NCBI GenBank assembly: GCA_028704385.1
Contig: JAQVLA010000013.1
Span: 34,650 to 98,649 of the forward strand
Source: Bacteroidales bacterium
GTDB lineage: Bacteria; Bacteroidota; Bacteroidia; Bacteroidales; F082
Direction: 5' to 3'
DNA: 64,000 bases
Each line of letters opens with the position of its first letter. Positions within the stretch are counted from its first letter, which is position 1. The notes under the pieces are model-generated. The model saw nothing but the letters and a program-made list of their open reading frames with translations. It did not search any database and was not told the origin of the DNA. A program made the position numbers and the translations under genes. Below, one piece after another: positions 24,996 through 33,690 of the stretch.

Positions 24996-26561
24996 TTAAT
25001 GGATTAATTTGATGGCTTGCGTATGCGAACCGGAATCTACCTTCAGCAGCCAGGGTCTGTTATTTTTGGGTTGATTTTTAACAAAATCCTCCAGCGAAAA
25101 GCGATGCAATCCGGCAGATAATTTTTCATTGGTTTGCTGCCAGACCAAACGGCCATTCAAATCAAAAATGCTGATCTGCACCGTTCCGGGAAGTGGCAGC
25201 TCAAACGTGCACACACTATTATAATTGAGTGGATTAGGAAATGCTAACAATGCGTTTATTTCTTCATTTTGATGTGGTAATCCCACCATCATATATTCCA
25301 TCACGCCCATATCAATACGCCCGTATTGAATGCGTTCCATGCCTAATAAATCCGTTGGCGGAATCAAAAAACCTGTGGTATCAGGTGTTCCGGCGTTGAT
25401 ACATGGACTATCATTAAACAGCCAAAATTGTTCAAAAAGCAATGGATCAACATCCAAATTGTTTTCGTAAACACCTATAAACGAACTTCCACCAAACCAC
25501 TCAAGTCCGCCCTGAATATCGCAATAATGAAACTCAGGCTCGGAATACACATCCCAAATCCAAACCTGAGAACCCAGGGTGTCGCCGGCTGTGTTGTTCC
25601 ACAAAATGCTGTTGGCCAAAACAGGATTAGCATATTCGTTGCAATAATAACCACCACCCATGGCCGAACTATTATTAATAATCGTAAGGTTTGTCATGCG
25701 TGGTGAAGCCTCCAGACAAGCTATTCCGCCACCAAAAAACAGGGAACTATTTTCATGAATTAGCAGATTTGCAATCTGTCGCTGTGGTTCTGCACGAATA
25801 AAACCAATAGCGCCACCTAAAGCGCTGTAGTTTTGATAAAACTCGCAATTGACCAATTTCGGATCAGAAAATTCAAAAGACAAAGCACCTCCAACGCCAG
25901 TAGAAGAATTAGCTTCGAAATAGGAGCCCGAAACTTCCGGAAGGGATGCCCTGAATGCCACCGCACCACCGTATCCATAATCCATGCCATCGTTGCCGGC
26001 AAAGCTATTCAAGAACTCACATTTTCTGATCAGAATTTCAGCTTTATTGGCATAAATGGCTCCACCACGATAAAAGGCATAATGATGATCGAACGTACAT
26101 TGTTCAATTCGAATTTTACTGAAATTATCAATCCTGAAAGCGCCTCCATATCCATTGGTGGAATCGCCGGCTGCCTTGCCATAATAAAACCGGCAAAACT
26201 CAAAAATGGAAGAATCGCTTTCGGGTAAAGTTTGCTCAAACCGGAAACCATTCCAACCGCCTGAAGTGCTGTGATAGTCCGAAAATCCGTTGGTATCAGC
26301 GATTGTAAAACTTACAGGCTGGTTATAACTGGCGCGTGCGTTCACATTTCCCAACACATGCATGCTAAAATAGCCCTCAAAAACAATGGTCGTATTTGGT
26401 GCAATAACAAGCTGTTCGCCTGCCGGAACAATGATGTCACAACTCACAAAAACAGTATCATAATTCCATAATCCGCTCTGGCTTCCGCAGGCATTGTAAT
26501 TATTTTGTGCCAAGGCAAAATGAGTTGCCAAGAGCATAAATCCCAACAAAATCTTACGCAT
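24996..26561 (-). CDS. Secreted right-handed beta-helix protein with T9SS sorting domain
   Basis: Exported 521-residue protein. A signal peptide (MRKILLGFMLLATHFALAQ) precedes a parallel beta-helix of short repeats with GGA/GGAI/GGG turns (GYGGAFRI, RGGAIYAN, GVGGALSF, ALGGAIGF, FGGGIACL, MGGGYYCN), as in polymorphic-toxin-like and pectate-lyase-fold surface proteins. The C-terminus is a T9SS domain (AFPNPLNYN, GRLVWQQT, ending QAIKLIH). No catalytic motif was recognised, so it may be a structural or binding surface protein. Confidence 0.88.
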   Translation of the reverse strand: MRKILLGFMLLATHFALAQNNYNACGSQSGLWNYDTVFVSCDIIVPAGEQLVIAPNTTIVFEGYFSMHVLGNVNARASYNQPVSFTIADTNGFSDYHSTSGGWNGFRFEQTLPESDSSIFEFCRFYYGKAAGDSTNGYGGAFRIDNFSKIRIEQCTFDHHYAFYRGGAIYANKAEILIRKCEFLNSFAGNDGMDYGYGGAVAFRASLPEVSGSYFEANSSTGVGGALSFEFSDPKLVNCEFYQNYSALGGAIGFIRAEPQRQIANLLIHENSSLFFGGGIACLEASPRMTNLTIINNSSAMGGGYYCNEYANPVLANSILWNNTAGDTLGSQVWIWDVYSEPEFHYCDIQGGLEWFGGSSFIGVYENNLDVDPLLFEQFWLFNDSPCINAGTPDTTGFLIPPTDLLGMERIQYGRIDMGVMEYMMVGLPHQNEEINALLAFPNPLNYNSVCTFELPLPGTVQISIFDLNGRLVWQQTNEKLSAGLHRFSLEDFVKNQPKNNRPWLLKVDSGSHTQAIKLIH

Positions 26562-26692
26562 GAAATCAGGTTTTGGTTTGTGACGTAAAGGTAAATATTA
26601 CTGCCCGAAAAAAAAGATTGCTGTATAAAATATTATCTGGTAACAATCGTTTGCATAAAAAACATTGCCATAGTACCAGACTTTACGCAACC

Positions 26693-26700
26693 TATTTTTG
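26693..26700 (+). promoter_or_regulatory. Predicted -7 box of the 26.7 kb lipoprotein gene
   Basis: TATTTTTG matches TAnnTTTG. The chosen start codon is 22 nt downstream. A clear -33 element was not found at 19-21 bp. Confidence 0.4.
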
Positions 26701-26721
26701 TTGAACCAAAATCTAATCAAA

Positions 26722-27369
26722 ATGAAGCATGTAATCATGATTTTGCTGGCAATGTTATTTTTATTTTCCTGCAAAAAAGACGAGAATCAACCAGAACCTC
26801 AACCTACTCCCGAAGAGCCCGCCTTCAATTTAGCCCTTGAAGTTGGTAATTATTGGGTTTACAATCATTATCGGATTGACTCGGGACACATTGAAGTTCC
26901 GATGAACCGAATGGATTGTACCTGGGTAGATCGCGATACCACAATTAACAATTTCAATTATGTAATTTTAGAAAATGAAGGACATCTGCTTAATCCGGAC
27001 AAAAATAAAATTGTTCGTGATTCAGCAGGTTATCTTGTAAATAATTCCGGAGAGATATTTTTCTCCAGCACAAATTTTACGGATACCTTATACCGTTTCA
27101 CAACGTATTATTCCGATGAAACTGTCCTTTATGAGCTGACAGCCAAAATGGAAAAACCTGATCAGCCTGTTGAAGTAGATGCCGGAAGCTTTGAAGTATT
27201 AAACTTTAAGTCAACCATTTCATTTACGCAGGATATGGGTGGTGGCACAACGCAATACCTCAATGCCTATTATGCTGACAGCGTAGGTTTGGTGATGGAT
27301 ACTTATAAAATGGTTTCCACAACTTCTTATTACGAACGCAGGCTGGTTCGTTTTTACGCTTCGGAATAA
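26722..27369 (+). CDS. Hypothetical lipoprotein
   Basis: Unrecognised 215-residue protein. A lipoprotein signal peptide (VIMILLAMLFLFSC, lipobox LFSC followed by KKDE) places it on the periplasmic side of the inner membrane or in the outer membrane. A short Pro/Glu linker (PEPQPTPEEP) is followed by a mostly beta domain with WVYNHYRID near its start, a pattern common in Bacteroidota outer-membrane lipoproteins of unknown role. The ATG at 26722 is chosen because the upstream TTG codons lie at the promoter box. Monocistronic, with a terminator at 27426-27458. Confidence 0.8.
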   Translation: MKHVIMILLAMLFLFSCKKDENQPEPQPTPEEPAFNLALEVGNYWVYNHYRIDSGHIEVPMNRMDCTWVDRDTTINNFNYVILENEGHLLNPDKNKIVRDSAGYLVNNSGEIFFSSTNFTDTLYRFTTYYSDETVLYELTAKMEKPDQPVEVDAGSFEVLNFKSTISFTQDMGGGTTQYLNAYYADSVGLVMDTYKMVSTTSYYERRLVRFYASE

Positions 27370-27393
27370 AGAAATGTTGTATTAATCTGTTTG

Positions 27394-27412
27394 TGTTTTG
27401 ATTATCAAAACA
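27394..27412. repeat. 19-bp palindrome after the lipoprotein gene
   Basis: TGTTTTGA and TCAAAACA are separated by TTA, giving 8-9 bp arms. It sits 25 nt past the lipoprotein stop and 14 nt before the terminator. It could be part of the 3' end structure of the message or a protein-binding site. Confidence 0.35.
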
Positions 27413-27425
27413 ATATGAATTAAAA

Positions 27426-27458
27426 GCCTGGTAATTTCCTTTCACCAGGCATTTTTTT
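27426..27458 (+). terminator. Intrinsic terminator of the 26.7 kb lipoprotein gene
   Basis: The stem GCCTGGT (27426-27432)/ACCAGGC (27444-27450) with an 11-nt loop is followed by A and seven T. The short A run on the other side may also let it work weakly for the convergent DUF302 gene. Confidence 0.88.
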
Positions 27459-27474
27459 GTAAACTAAACCAGAA

Positions 27475-27948
27475 TTATTTCATCGAATTTTTGATGATCG
27501 CTTCATTTTCTTTAAAAGCCTCAGCCATTACTTCATCAATAATACCTCCCATCATACCGGCCATGAGCCTGGAGTTCATCCGCGAAAAGTACACTTTGCC
27601 GTCAGCACGCTCGTATATTGCTACGCGACAGGGCATCATGCTACTCACAATTCTTTCCTCATCTTCTTTGAGGATTTTAACCGCATGATCAGGATGACAG
27701 AGTTCAAAAACTTTTACAGCCCTTACATTATGACCAAACTTGTGCATAGTAGCCTGCAAATCATGTACGGCAGGAATTTTCCAATTGGCCTGAGCTACGG
27801 ATTTTTCAAAACGTTCCACTGTTGTGTTAAAATCATATGGGCTTTCGCTTTCGATCAACATCATTTTAGGTGCCATGCTATTAACGATCAGCAGCGCCAG
27901 CACCACACCGAAAACCAATCCGGCGATTCCTATTCCAATTTGTTTCAT
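27475..27948 (-). CDS. DUF302 domain protein, membrane-anchored
   Basis: A 157-residue protein with one N-terminal hydrophobic helix (IGIAGLVFGVVLALLIVNS) and a DUF302 domain (about 35-140), recognisable by VFELCHPDHAVKIL, SSMMPCRVAIYERADGKVYFSRMN and the terminal region with VMAEAF. DUF302 proteins are small alpha/beta domains of uncertain function, frequently found with redox or metal-stress genes. A Met-rich segment (RLMAGMMGGIIDEVM) and two Cys residues are present. It is convergent with the lipoprotein gene, with the terminator between them. Confidence 0.85.
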   Translation of the reverse strand: MKQIGIGIAGLVFGVVLALLIVNSMAPKMMLIESESPYDFNTTVERFEKSVAQANWKIPAVHDLQATMHKFGHNVRAVKVFELCHPDHAVKILKEDEERIVSSMMPCRVAIYERADGKVYFSRMNSRLMAGMMGGIIDEVMAEAFKENEAIIKNSMK

Positions 27949-28130
27949 TTTGGTTTAGTTAGTGTTATTGTTAATGTTCAAAAATAAATAACTTTCATAT
28001 TTAATTACCTACATTTGTTAATTAGAGCATTGATTACCTGAACATTAATGCGTTATATTACGCATCAGCTGTAGGTGGTAGTTATATAATTCAAACAAAA
28101 ATACCATTAAATCGTTCAAACAAAAAATCT

Positions 28131-28138
28131 TAGTTTTG
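28131..28138 (+). promoter_or_regulatory. Predicted -7 box of the small lipoprotein/SprT-like unit
   Basis: TAGTTTTG matches TAnnTTTG, with the ATG 17 nt downstream. A second exact box, TACATTTG, occurs upstream at 28010-28017. The stretch between the two contains a hairpin ATGCGT/ACGCAT (28048-28065). Confidence 0.45.
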
Positions 28139-28154
28139 CCGGTATAAAACCTTT

Positions 28155-28334
28155 ATGTCGTTGAAAAAGTCTGTTGTTTTTTTACTTTTTTGTTTGCTAA
28201 CGGCTTCCTGTTCGAGTCTTCGCAGTCCGCACAGGCCGATGCAAAAGCCAAAGAAAAAAAGCCGTTGCAATGAATGTCCTTCCTGGACGTTTGTTAAGCC
28301 TGCTTCACACAAATTAATCACCTATGACGCCTGA
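28155..28334 (+). CDS. Small lipoprotein (59 aa)
   Basis: Short open frame of 59 residues. It opens with a clear lipoprotein signal peptide: basic start MSLKK, hydrophobic core VVFLLFCLLTAS, lipobox LTASC. The mature part is very basic (RPMQKPKKKSR) and carries a CNEC pair. It follows a TAnnTTTG promoter and overlaps the start of the SprT-like gene (28324) by 11 nt, suggesting translational coupling. No known family was recognised. Small Cys/Lys-rich lipoproteins of this form are common in the phylum. Confidence 0.65.
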   Translation: MSLKKSVVFLLFCLLTASCSSLRSPHRPMQKPKKKSRCNECPSWTFVKPASHKLITYDA

Positions 28335-28944
28335 AGAAAAAGCCATCCTGAAGCGTTTCTTGCCGGCCAATTCGCTTGATCTGGTGAGCGACAGCATCAA
28401 AAAAGAAAACATCAACCTGCGGATTACGGCCAGTCGTTCGACGCGTTTGGGCGATTTCAGGCCACCCAAACAAAGTGGTGATCCTTTTCGCATTTCACTC
28501 AATCACGATTTAAACCCTTATCAATTTCTAATCACTTTTGTACACGAACTGGCTCATCTTAAAGTGTTTCAGCAATACAAAAATAAAGTTCAGGCACATG
28601 GTATTGAATGGAAATATTGGTTTCAACTTTTAATGAAGCCTTATCTTGAATTGGGTGTTTTTCCAGCTGATCTGCAGCATGAGCTAGTGCGTTATCTAAG
28701 CAATCCTAAAGCTGCCAGCGGAACAGATTTGAAACTGACCCGTTGTTTGCAACATTACGACACAAAGCAAAGAACCAAGCCCACTGTTGAGGAAATCGCC
28801 ATCGGAACAGTTTTTAAAATTCCCAACGGACGCACATTCAGGAAAGGTGAACGACTTCGAAAACGCTACAAATGTCAATGTCTGGATTCAAAACGCTGGT
28901 ATCTATTTAATCCTATTGCAGAGGTATTTGTTGTTAATCAATAG
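28324..28944 (+). CDS. SprT-like zinc metalloprotease domain protein
   Basis: A 206-residue protein with the metallopeptidase motif HExxH in FVHELAHLKVF (about 75) and the downstream HGIEWKYWFQ of the SprT family. SprT-like domains (related to eukaryotic SPRTN) are thought to degrade DNA-protein crosslinks or other substrates; the bacterial role is not settled. The C-terminal KRYKCQCLDSKRWYLF resembles the zinc-ribbon-like end of the family, although only two Cys are present. It is co-transcribed with, and overlaps, the small lipoprotein gene. Confidence 0.87.
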   Translation: MTPEEKAILKRFLPANSLDLVSDSIKKENINLRITASRSTRLGDFRPPKQSGDPFRISLNHDLNPYQFLITFVHELAHLKVFQQYKNKVQAHGIEWKYWFQLLMKPYLELGVFPADLQHELVRYLSNPKAASGTDLKLTRCLQHYDTKQRTKPTVEEIAIGTVFKIPNGRTFRKGERLRKRYKCQCLDSKRWYLFNPIAEVFVVNQ

Positions 28945-28988
28945 TTTATTACTCTCAATAACTCCTATTTCGGGATTGCAAAAAAACC

Positions 28989-28996
28989 ATACATTT
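28989..28996 (+). promoter_or_regulatory. Predicted -7 box of the GH3-like gene
   Basis: TACATTTG matches TAnnTTTG and lies 24 nt upstream of the start codon, in the 75-bp gap after the SprT-like gene. Confidence 0.5.
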
Positions 28997-29019
28997 GCCT
29001 AACACTCAAACGAAGCCAC

Positions 29020-30555
29020 ATGCCTATACTTGGGACCATTATCAAAAAAGCCTATGAGCTTAGAAATTTACCAGAAGAAAAGAAAAAACAAAACCTCCAA
29101 CCCATTCAGGCTCAGCACGATGTTTTAAAAAAACTATTACGCAAAGCACAGTTTACGGCCTTTGGCGAATATTACGATTTTGATAATATACTCGAAAGTA
29201 AAAATCTAACAGAAGCTTTCAGAAACAATGTTCCGGTTTTTGATTACAACAGCATGTACAAACAGTGGTGGTATCGCGCTTTGAACGGAGAACCCTATGT
29301 AAGCTGGCCCGGAAAAGTAAAATATTTTGCTCTTAGCAGCGGTACCTCAGAAGCCTCAAGTAAACATATTCCTGTTACTGCTGATATGCTGAACGCCATC
29401 AAACGGGCTAGTGTCAGACAATTGGTTTCCACTTCTAAATATAATTTTCCGGTTCATTTCTACGAAAAAGGCATGTTGATGATTGGTGGAAGCACACACC
29501 TGCAATACAACGGAACCTATTATGCAGGCGATCTTTCGGGTATTACAGCCGGAAGCCTGCCGTTCTGGTTTCAACATTTTTACAAACCAGGCAAACGGAT
29601 TTCAAAAACTGCCGACTGGGCTACCAAGCTAAACGAAATGGTTCGAAAGGCTCCAAGCTGGGATATAGGCGTAATTGTTGGTGTTCCGGCCTGGGTACAA
29701 ATATTGCTCGAAAGAATCATTTCAGAATATAATCTGAAAACCATCCACGATCTGTGGCCAAACCTTACCGTGTATGTTCATAGTGGCGTTTCTTTTGCGC
29801 CCTATGTAAAAAGTTTCGAAAAGCTTTTTGGCAAACCCATGATCTATTCCGAAAGCTATCTGGCTTCCGAAGGTTATATTGCCTATCAAAACAGCCTCGA
29901 CCGAAGGACAATGGAATTAATTGTTGATAATGGAATTTACTACGAATTTATTCCTTTTAACGATGATAATTTTGATGATGAAGGCAATCTGAAGGAAAAC
30001 CCAACAACACTAAAACTTGAAGAAGCACAAAATAATGTTGAATATGCACTGCTGCTTTCGACCAATGCAGGTGCCTGGCGTTATCTGATAGGTGACACCA
30101 TTAAATTTACAGATGTTACTCATTGCGAGATTATTATAACAGGACGCACAAAACATTACTTAAGTATTTGTGGAGAACATCTTTCGCAGGAAAATATGAA
30201 CCGGGCCATTGAACTGTTGCAGGAAGAATTCAATCTTGAAATATGCGAATTTACAGTTGCCGGCATACGACATGATTCGCTTTTTGCCCACCACTGGTAT
30301 TTGGGTATCGACAGCTATATTGATCCGCAAGTGGCTATTCAGAAGATCGATGAATACCTCAAGCAGCTTAACGATGATTATATGGTTGAGCGCACCGAAG
30401 CCATTAAAGAACTTTTTATTGATATTTTGCCCACACAGGTATTTTACGATTATATGAAAAAACTGGGTAAAGAAGGAAGTGCCAATAAATTTCCGCGTGT
30501 GTTAAAAGGACAACGACTTGAAGACTGGCAAAACTATCTTAATAATCTGCCATAA
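29020..30555 (+). CDS. GH3 auxin-responsive promoter family protein (acyl-adenylate ligase type)
   Basis: A 511-residue member of the GH3 family within the ANL adenylating superfamily. Plant homologues join amino acids to jasmonate or auxin; bacterial members have no assigned substrate. The adenylate-binding signature YFALSSGTSEASSKHIPV is visible near residue 105, together with YSESYLASEGYIAYQ (aromatic/Gly motif) and GRTKHYLSICGEHLSQENM near 380, as in GH3. It is followed after 21 nt by a LysE-family gene and then an HdeD-like gene, probably co-transcribed. Common in Bacteroidota; function unknown. Confidence 0.9.
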   Translation: MPILGTIIKKAYELRNLPEEKKKQNLQPIQAQHDVLKKLLRKAQFTAFGEYYDFDNILESKNLTEAFRNNVPVFDYNSMYKQWWYRALNGEPYVSWPGKVKYFALSSGTSEASSKHIPVTADMLNAIKRASVRQLVSTSKYNFPVHFYEKGMLMIGGSTHLQYNGTYYAGDLSGITAGSLPFWFQHFYKPGKRISKTADWATKLNEMVRKAPSWDIGVIVGVPAWVQILLERIISEYNLKTIHDLWPNLTVYVHSGVSFAPYVKSFEKLFGKPMIYSESYLASEGYIAYQNSLDRRTMELIVDNGIYYEFIPFNDDNFDDEGNLKENPTTLKLEEAQNNVEYALLLSTNAGAWRYLIGDTIKFTDVTHCEIIITGRTKHYLSICGEHLSQENMNRAIELLQEEFNLEICEFTVAGIRHDSLFAHHWYLGIDSYIDPQVAIQKIDEYLKQLNDDYMVERTEAIKELFIDILPTQVFYDYMKKLGKEGSANKFPRVLKGQRLEDWQNYLNNLP

Positions 30556-30576
30556 TCTGATTTTTTTTGGATAAAT

Positions 30577-31233
30577 ATGAGTGCATTATTTTTTGAAGGC
30601 ATTTTACTGGGGCTTACTCTGGTTACCTTTTTTGGTTTTGGCCCTGCATTTTTTGCTCTCGTACAAACCAGTATTCACCGGGGTTTTGGTCCGGCAGCCC
30701 TGCTTGCAATCGGGATTTTTCTGAACGATGTAGTCATGGTAGTATTGTGCCTGATGGGTGCCGTGCAAATTGTAACAGCTCCGAGTAATTACTTATGGTT
30801 TGGCATCAGCAGCGGGGTGATACTGATAATTTTTGGTATGGTAACCTATTCCCGAAAAGTGTCAACACCATCCGAAAATGCCGATGATGAAGTGGAGCTT
30901 CCGTTACGTGTGAAAGGCCCGCGCTGGTTTACCTATATCGCCAAAGGTTTTTTTATGAATATCGTAAATCCCTTTGTCTGGATTTTCTGGGTGGGGGTTG
31001 TGGTAGGTATCTCGGCAAGGATGGGAGGCGACGAAACCAGGCTTACAACTTTTTTTAGTGGTACCTTGATTACGGTTCTGCTTGGTGATTTATTAAAAGC
31101 TTATGGTGCCTATTCCATCAAACGGTTTTTTAATACCAGGATGATTGGCTTGCTCAATAAAATTGCCGGTATTGGTTTGATTATTTTTGGGTTTTTCTTG
31201 ATCGGAAGAGTTATCTTTGAATATTCATTTTAA
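30577..31233 (+). CDS. LysE family translocator
   Basis: A 218-residue inner-membrane protein with about six hydrophobic helices. The LysE/RhtB pattern is visible in the N-terminal GPAFFALVQTSIHRGFGPAALLAIGI and in NPFVWIFWVGV. Family members export amino acids or related small molecules; the substrate here cannot be deduced. It is the second gene of the GH3-LysE-HdeD run, with 21 nt to the gene before and 14 nt to the gene after. Confidence 0.87.
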   Translation: MSALFFEGILLGLTLVTFFGFGPAFFALVQTSIHRGFGPAALLAIGIFLNDVVMVVLCLMGAVQIVTAPSNYLWFGISSGVILIIFGMVTYSRKVSTPSENADDEVELPLRVKGPRWFTYIAKGFFMNIVNPFVWIFWVGVVVGISARMGGDETRLTTFFSGTLITVLLGDLLKAYGAYSIKRFFNTRMIGLLNKIAGIGLIIFGFFLIGRVIFEYSF

Positions 31234-31247
31234 TTAAAAAATTGCCT

Positions 31248-31805
31248 ATGAAAAAGCAAATTACACGCAACTGGTGGTCATTTGCACTGAATGGCCTGGT
31301 AGCTTTACTCTATGGTATTTTAGCACTCACCTTGCCACAGGGAACGCTTATTGTTGTGGCCCGATACACCGGAATAGTAATTTTGCTTACTGGTGTAGTT
31401 TTTGGATTAATTAGCTACAACCGCCATAAAAATGGTTTAAAATATGGCATCATGCTTTTGCAAACCATTACACTTACACTACTGGGTATTTTGATCTTGA
31501 TGTATACCAAAGAAACACTCAATTTTTTTATAACATTGATCGGAATATGGGCACTGATCACCGGTATCTTACAATTGATTGCCCTGGTAAACATTAGTGG
31601 AAGTTTAGGAAATAAAAACTTCTTCCTGGTCAATGCCATTATCAGTCTGTTATTTGGACTTCTACTGATAATCAATCCATTTGCCATGGCCAAAACGCTT
31701 GTTGTGATTAGTGGATTACTGGCCTTGTTTTTTGGTTTTGTAATGATTTGGTTTGCTTTTAGCCTGCGCGAACTGCAAAAAACGATCCCTCACGAAGAGG
31801 TTTAA
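31248..31805 (+). CDS. HdeD/DUF308 family membrane protein
   Basis: A 185-residue integral membrane protein with six short hydrophobic helices arranged as repeated pairs (FALNGLVALLYGILALTLP, LIVVARYTGIVILLTGVVFGL, VNAIISLLFGLLLIINPFAM, LVVISGLLALFFGFVMIWFA). This is the DUF308 duplication seen in HdeD acid-resistance proteins. Role in Bacteroidota unknown. The ATG at 31248 is used rather than the TTG at 31242. It is the last gene of the unit and convergent with recJ. Confidence 0.85.
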   Translation: MKKQITRNWWSFALNGLVALLYGILALTLPQGTLIVVARYTGIVILLTGVVFGLISYNRHKNGLKYGIMLLQTITLTLLGILILMYTKETLNFFITLIGIWALITGILQLIALVNISGSLGNKNFFLVNAIISLLFGLLLIINPFAMAKTLVVISGLLALFFGFVMIWFAFSLRELQKTIPHEEV

Positions 31806-31818
31806 CAATCGGTATCAG

Positions 31819-33576
31819 CTAATCTTCTTCAAATTTAATATCCTTGATGTTTAGTTGCAGGCTGATATTGTTTTTCCATTCATTTTCTTCGAGGTGATAC
31901 ACTATGCTAAACGGCTCACCACTTCGAATTCGCTCATAATGATGTGCCTGCTGAAAAGCAATACCCGACACTGCAGCACTGCGGCTTGTTTTTTGCATCA
32001 TACTGAGCTTAAGGTGTTTTTGGCCAACAATTTTTGAGCGTCCGGTATCTATCACCTGCTCCGAAACAAATACCGGAGCCATGTTTCCGGGCCCAAAAGG
32101 AGAGAATTGCTTCAGGATACGCATAAATTTCGGTGTAATATCCGAAAACAGAATAGGAAGGTCTATTTCTATTTCCGGAATCAAAAGCTCATCATCAATA
32201 TATTCATTAACGTACTGATTAAACTTTTTTCTAAATTTTTCAAGATTATCTGGCTTTAGCGAAAGACCTGCAGCATACATATGTCCGCCAAAATGCTCAA
32301 GCAAATCCGAGCAGTGATCAATGGCATCATACACATCAAAATTTTTGACCGAACGTGCCGAACCCGTGATAAAATTATTGGATCGCGTTAGTATGATTGT
32401 AGGTCGGTAATAATTATCCGTTAGGCGTGAAGCCACAATTCCGATCACACCCTTGTGCCAGTTTTCGTTAAATAAAACAGTACTTTTAGCAGATTTCAGA
32501 TGCTGATCCTTTTCAATCATCGCAAGGGCCTCTTCGGTGATCTGATTATCCAGGTTACGACGCTCGGTATTCATATCGTTGATGGCTTCGGCAAGTTTTT
32601 CGGCATGGCTGGTTTTGTCGGCCAGCAAAAGCCTCACCGAGTCGCTTGCTTTCTCAATGCGACCGGCAGCATTGATACGTGGCCCGATTAAAAATACCAA
32701 ATCGCTAACAGTGAGTACTTTGCTCAAAACATTTCCATCTTTATCAGCTCCCTCCTCACGACGGCCAACATTGGCATATTTAAGTACAGATTCGAAACCC
32801 GGTCTTGGATTGGTATTCAGCTGACGCAAACCGAAATATGCCAGCACCCTGTTTTCGCCAGTTATGGGTACAATATCTGCTGCAATACTCACTGCCACAA
32901 GATCGAGATAGTTAACAAGCTCTTCAAAAGGATCTTTTAGTTTCTCGGCCAATGCCGAGATAAGCTTAAAACCAACACCGGCACCCGAAAGCTCTTTGAA
33001 AGGATAATTACAATCTTGTCTTTTGGAGTCGAGCACTGCCACTGCCGGAGGTAAATCATCACCCGGCCTGTGATGATCACAAATAATAAAATCTACATGA
33101 CGCTCATTGGCGTATGCAATTTTCTCGACCGCTTTGATGCCGCAATCCAGCGCAATCACAAGATTTATGTTGTGATCAGCAGCATGGTCAATCCCTTTGA
33201 AAGAAATGCCATAACCTTCATCATATCGGTCGGGAATATAAAATTCAATCCGCTTTTTAAAATATTTTTTAAGGTAGGAATATACAAGTGCTACAGCCGT
33301 TGTGCCATCTACATCATAATCGCCATAGATGAGTATCTTTTCATTCCGCTCGATGGCTTTCAAAATGCGTTCGACGGCTTTGTCCATATCCTTCATCAGA
33401 TAAGGATTGTGCAGATGCTCAAGTAAGGGTCTGAAAAAATATTTTGCTTCCTCAAAAGTACGAATATCACGCTGCGCCAATAAGCCGGCTAACGGCTTTC
33501 CTATTGACAAGACTTCTGCCAGATGGTTAACCACTTGCACATCACCCTTTTGTTTATATACCCATCTGTTTTCCAT
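31819..33576 (-). CDS. recJ: Single-stranded-DNA-specific exonuclease RecJ
   Basis: A 5'-3' single-strand exonuclease in recombination and mismatch repair, 585 residues. The DHH phosphoesterase motifs are intact: YGDYDVDGTT, ALDCGIKA, ICDHHRPGDD and LDSKRQDCNYPF. The DHHA1 motif GSARSVKNFDVYDAI with GGHMYAAGLSL follows, and the C-terminal OB-fold (FSPFGPGNMAPVF onward) is present. It is a single gene convergent with the HdeD-like gene. Confidence 0.96.
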   Translation of the reverse strand: MENRWVYKQKGDVQVVNHLAEVLSIGKPLAGLLAQRDIRTFEEAKYFFRPLLEHLHNPYLMKDMDKAVERILKAIERNEKILIYGDYDVDGTTAVALVYSYLKKYFKKRIEFYIPDRYDEGYGISFKGIDHAADHNINLVIALDCGIKAVEKIAYANERHVDFIICDHHRPGDDLPPAVAVLDSKRQDCNYPFKELSGAGVGFKLISALAEKLKDPFEELVNYLDLVAVSIAADIVPITGENRVLAYFGLRQLNTNPRPGFESVLKYANVGRREEGADKDGNVLSKVLTVSDLVFLIGPRINAAGRIEKASDSVRLLLADKTSHAEKLAEAINDMNTERRNLDNQITEEALAMIEKDQHLKSAKSTVLFNENWHKGVIGIVASRLTDNYYRPTIILTRSNNFITGSARSVKNFDVYDAIDHCSDLLEHFGGHMYAAGLSLKPDNLEKFRKKFNQYVNEYIDDELLIPEIEIDLPILFSDITPKFMRILKQFSPFGPGNMAPVFVSEQVIDTGRSKIVGQKHLKLSMMQKTSRSAAVSGIAFQQAHHYERIRSGEPFSIVYHLEENEWKNNISLQLNIKDIKFEED

Positions 33577-33690
33577 TCAGGCTGTTTTTTAACTGGTAAA
33601 ATTAACAATAAAATACGAGCATTCAAGTCCGATTTCAAAAAACCGGTTTTGTTAGGCTAAATTGTTGTTTTACTATGCTTTATACTGTTT

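Noticed and set aside
28048..28065. Hairpin ATGCGT/ACGCAT as a riboswitch in the small lipoprotein leader
   Set aside because: Only a 6-bp hairpin with partial outer pairing is visible, no known aptamer pattern and no expression platform; a second promoter box downstream would bypass it.
33639..33650. Palindrome AAAACCGGTTTT as a terminator of the MacB-like gene
   Set aside because: It has no loop and only a short T extension, so it cannot form a standard terminator hairpin. It may be chance in AT-rich DNA.
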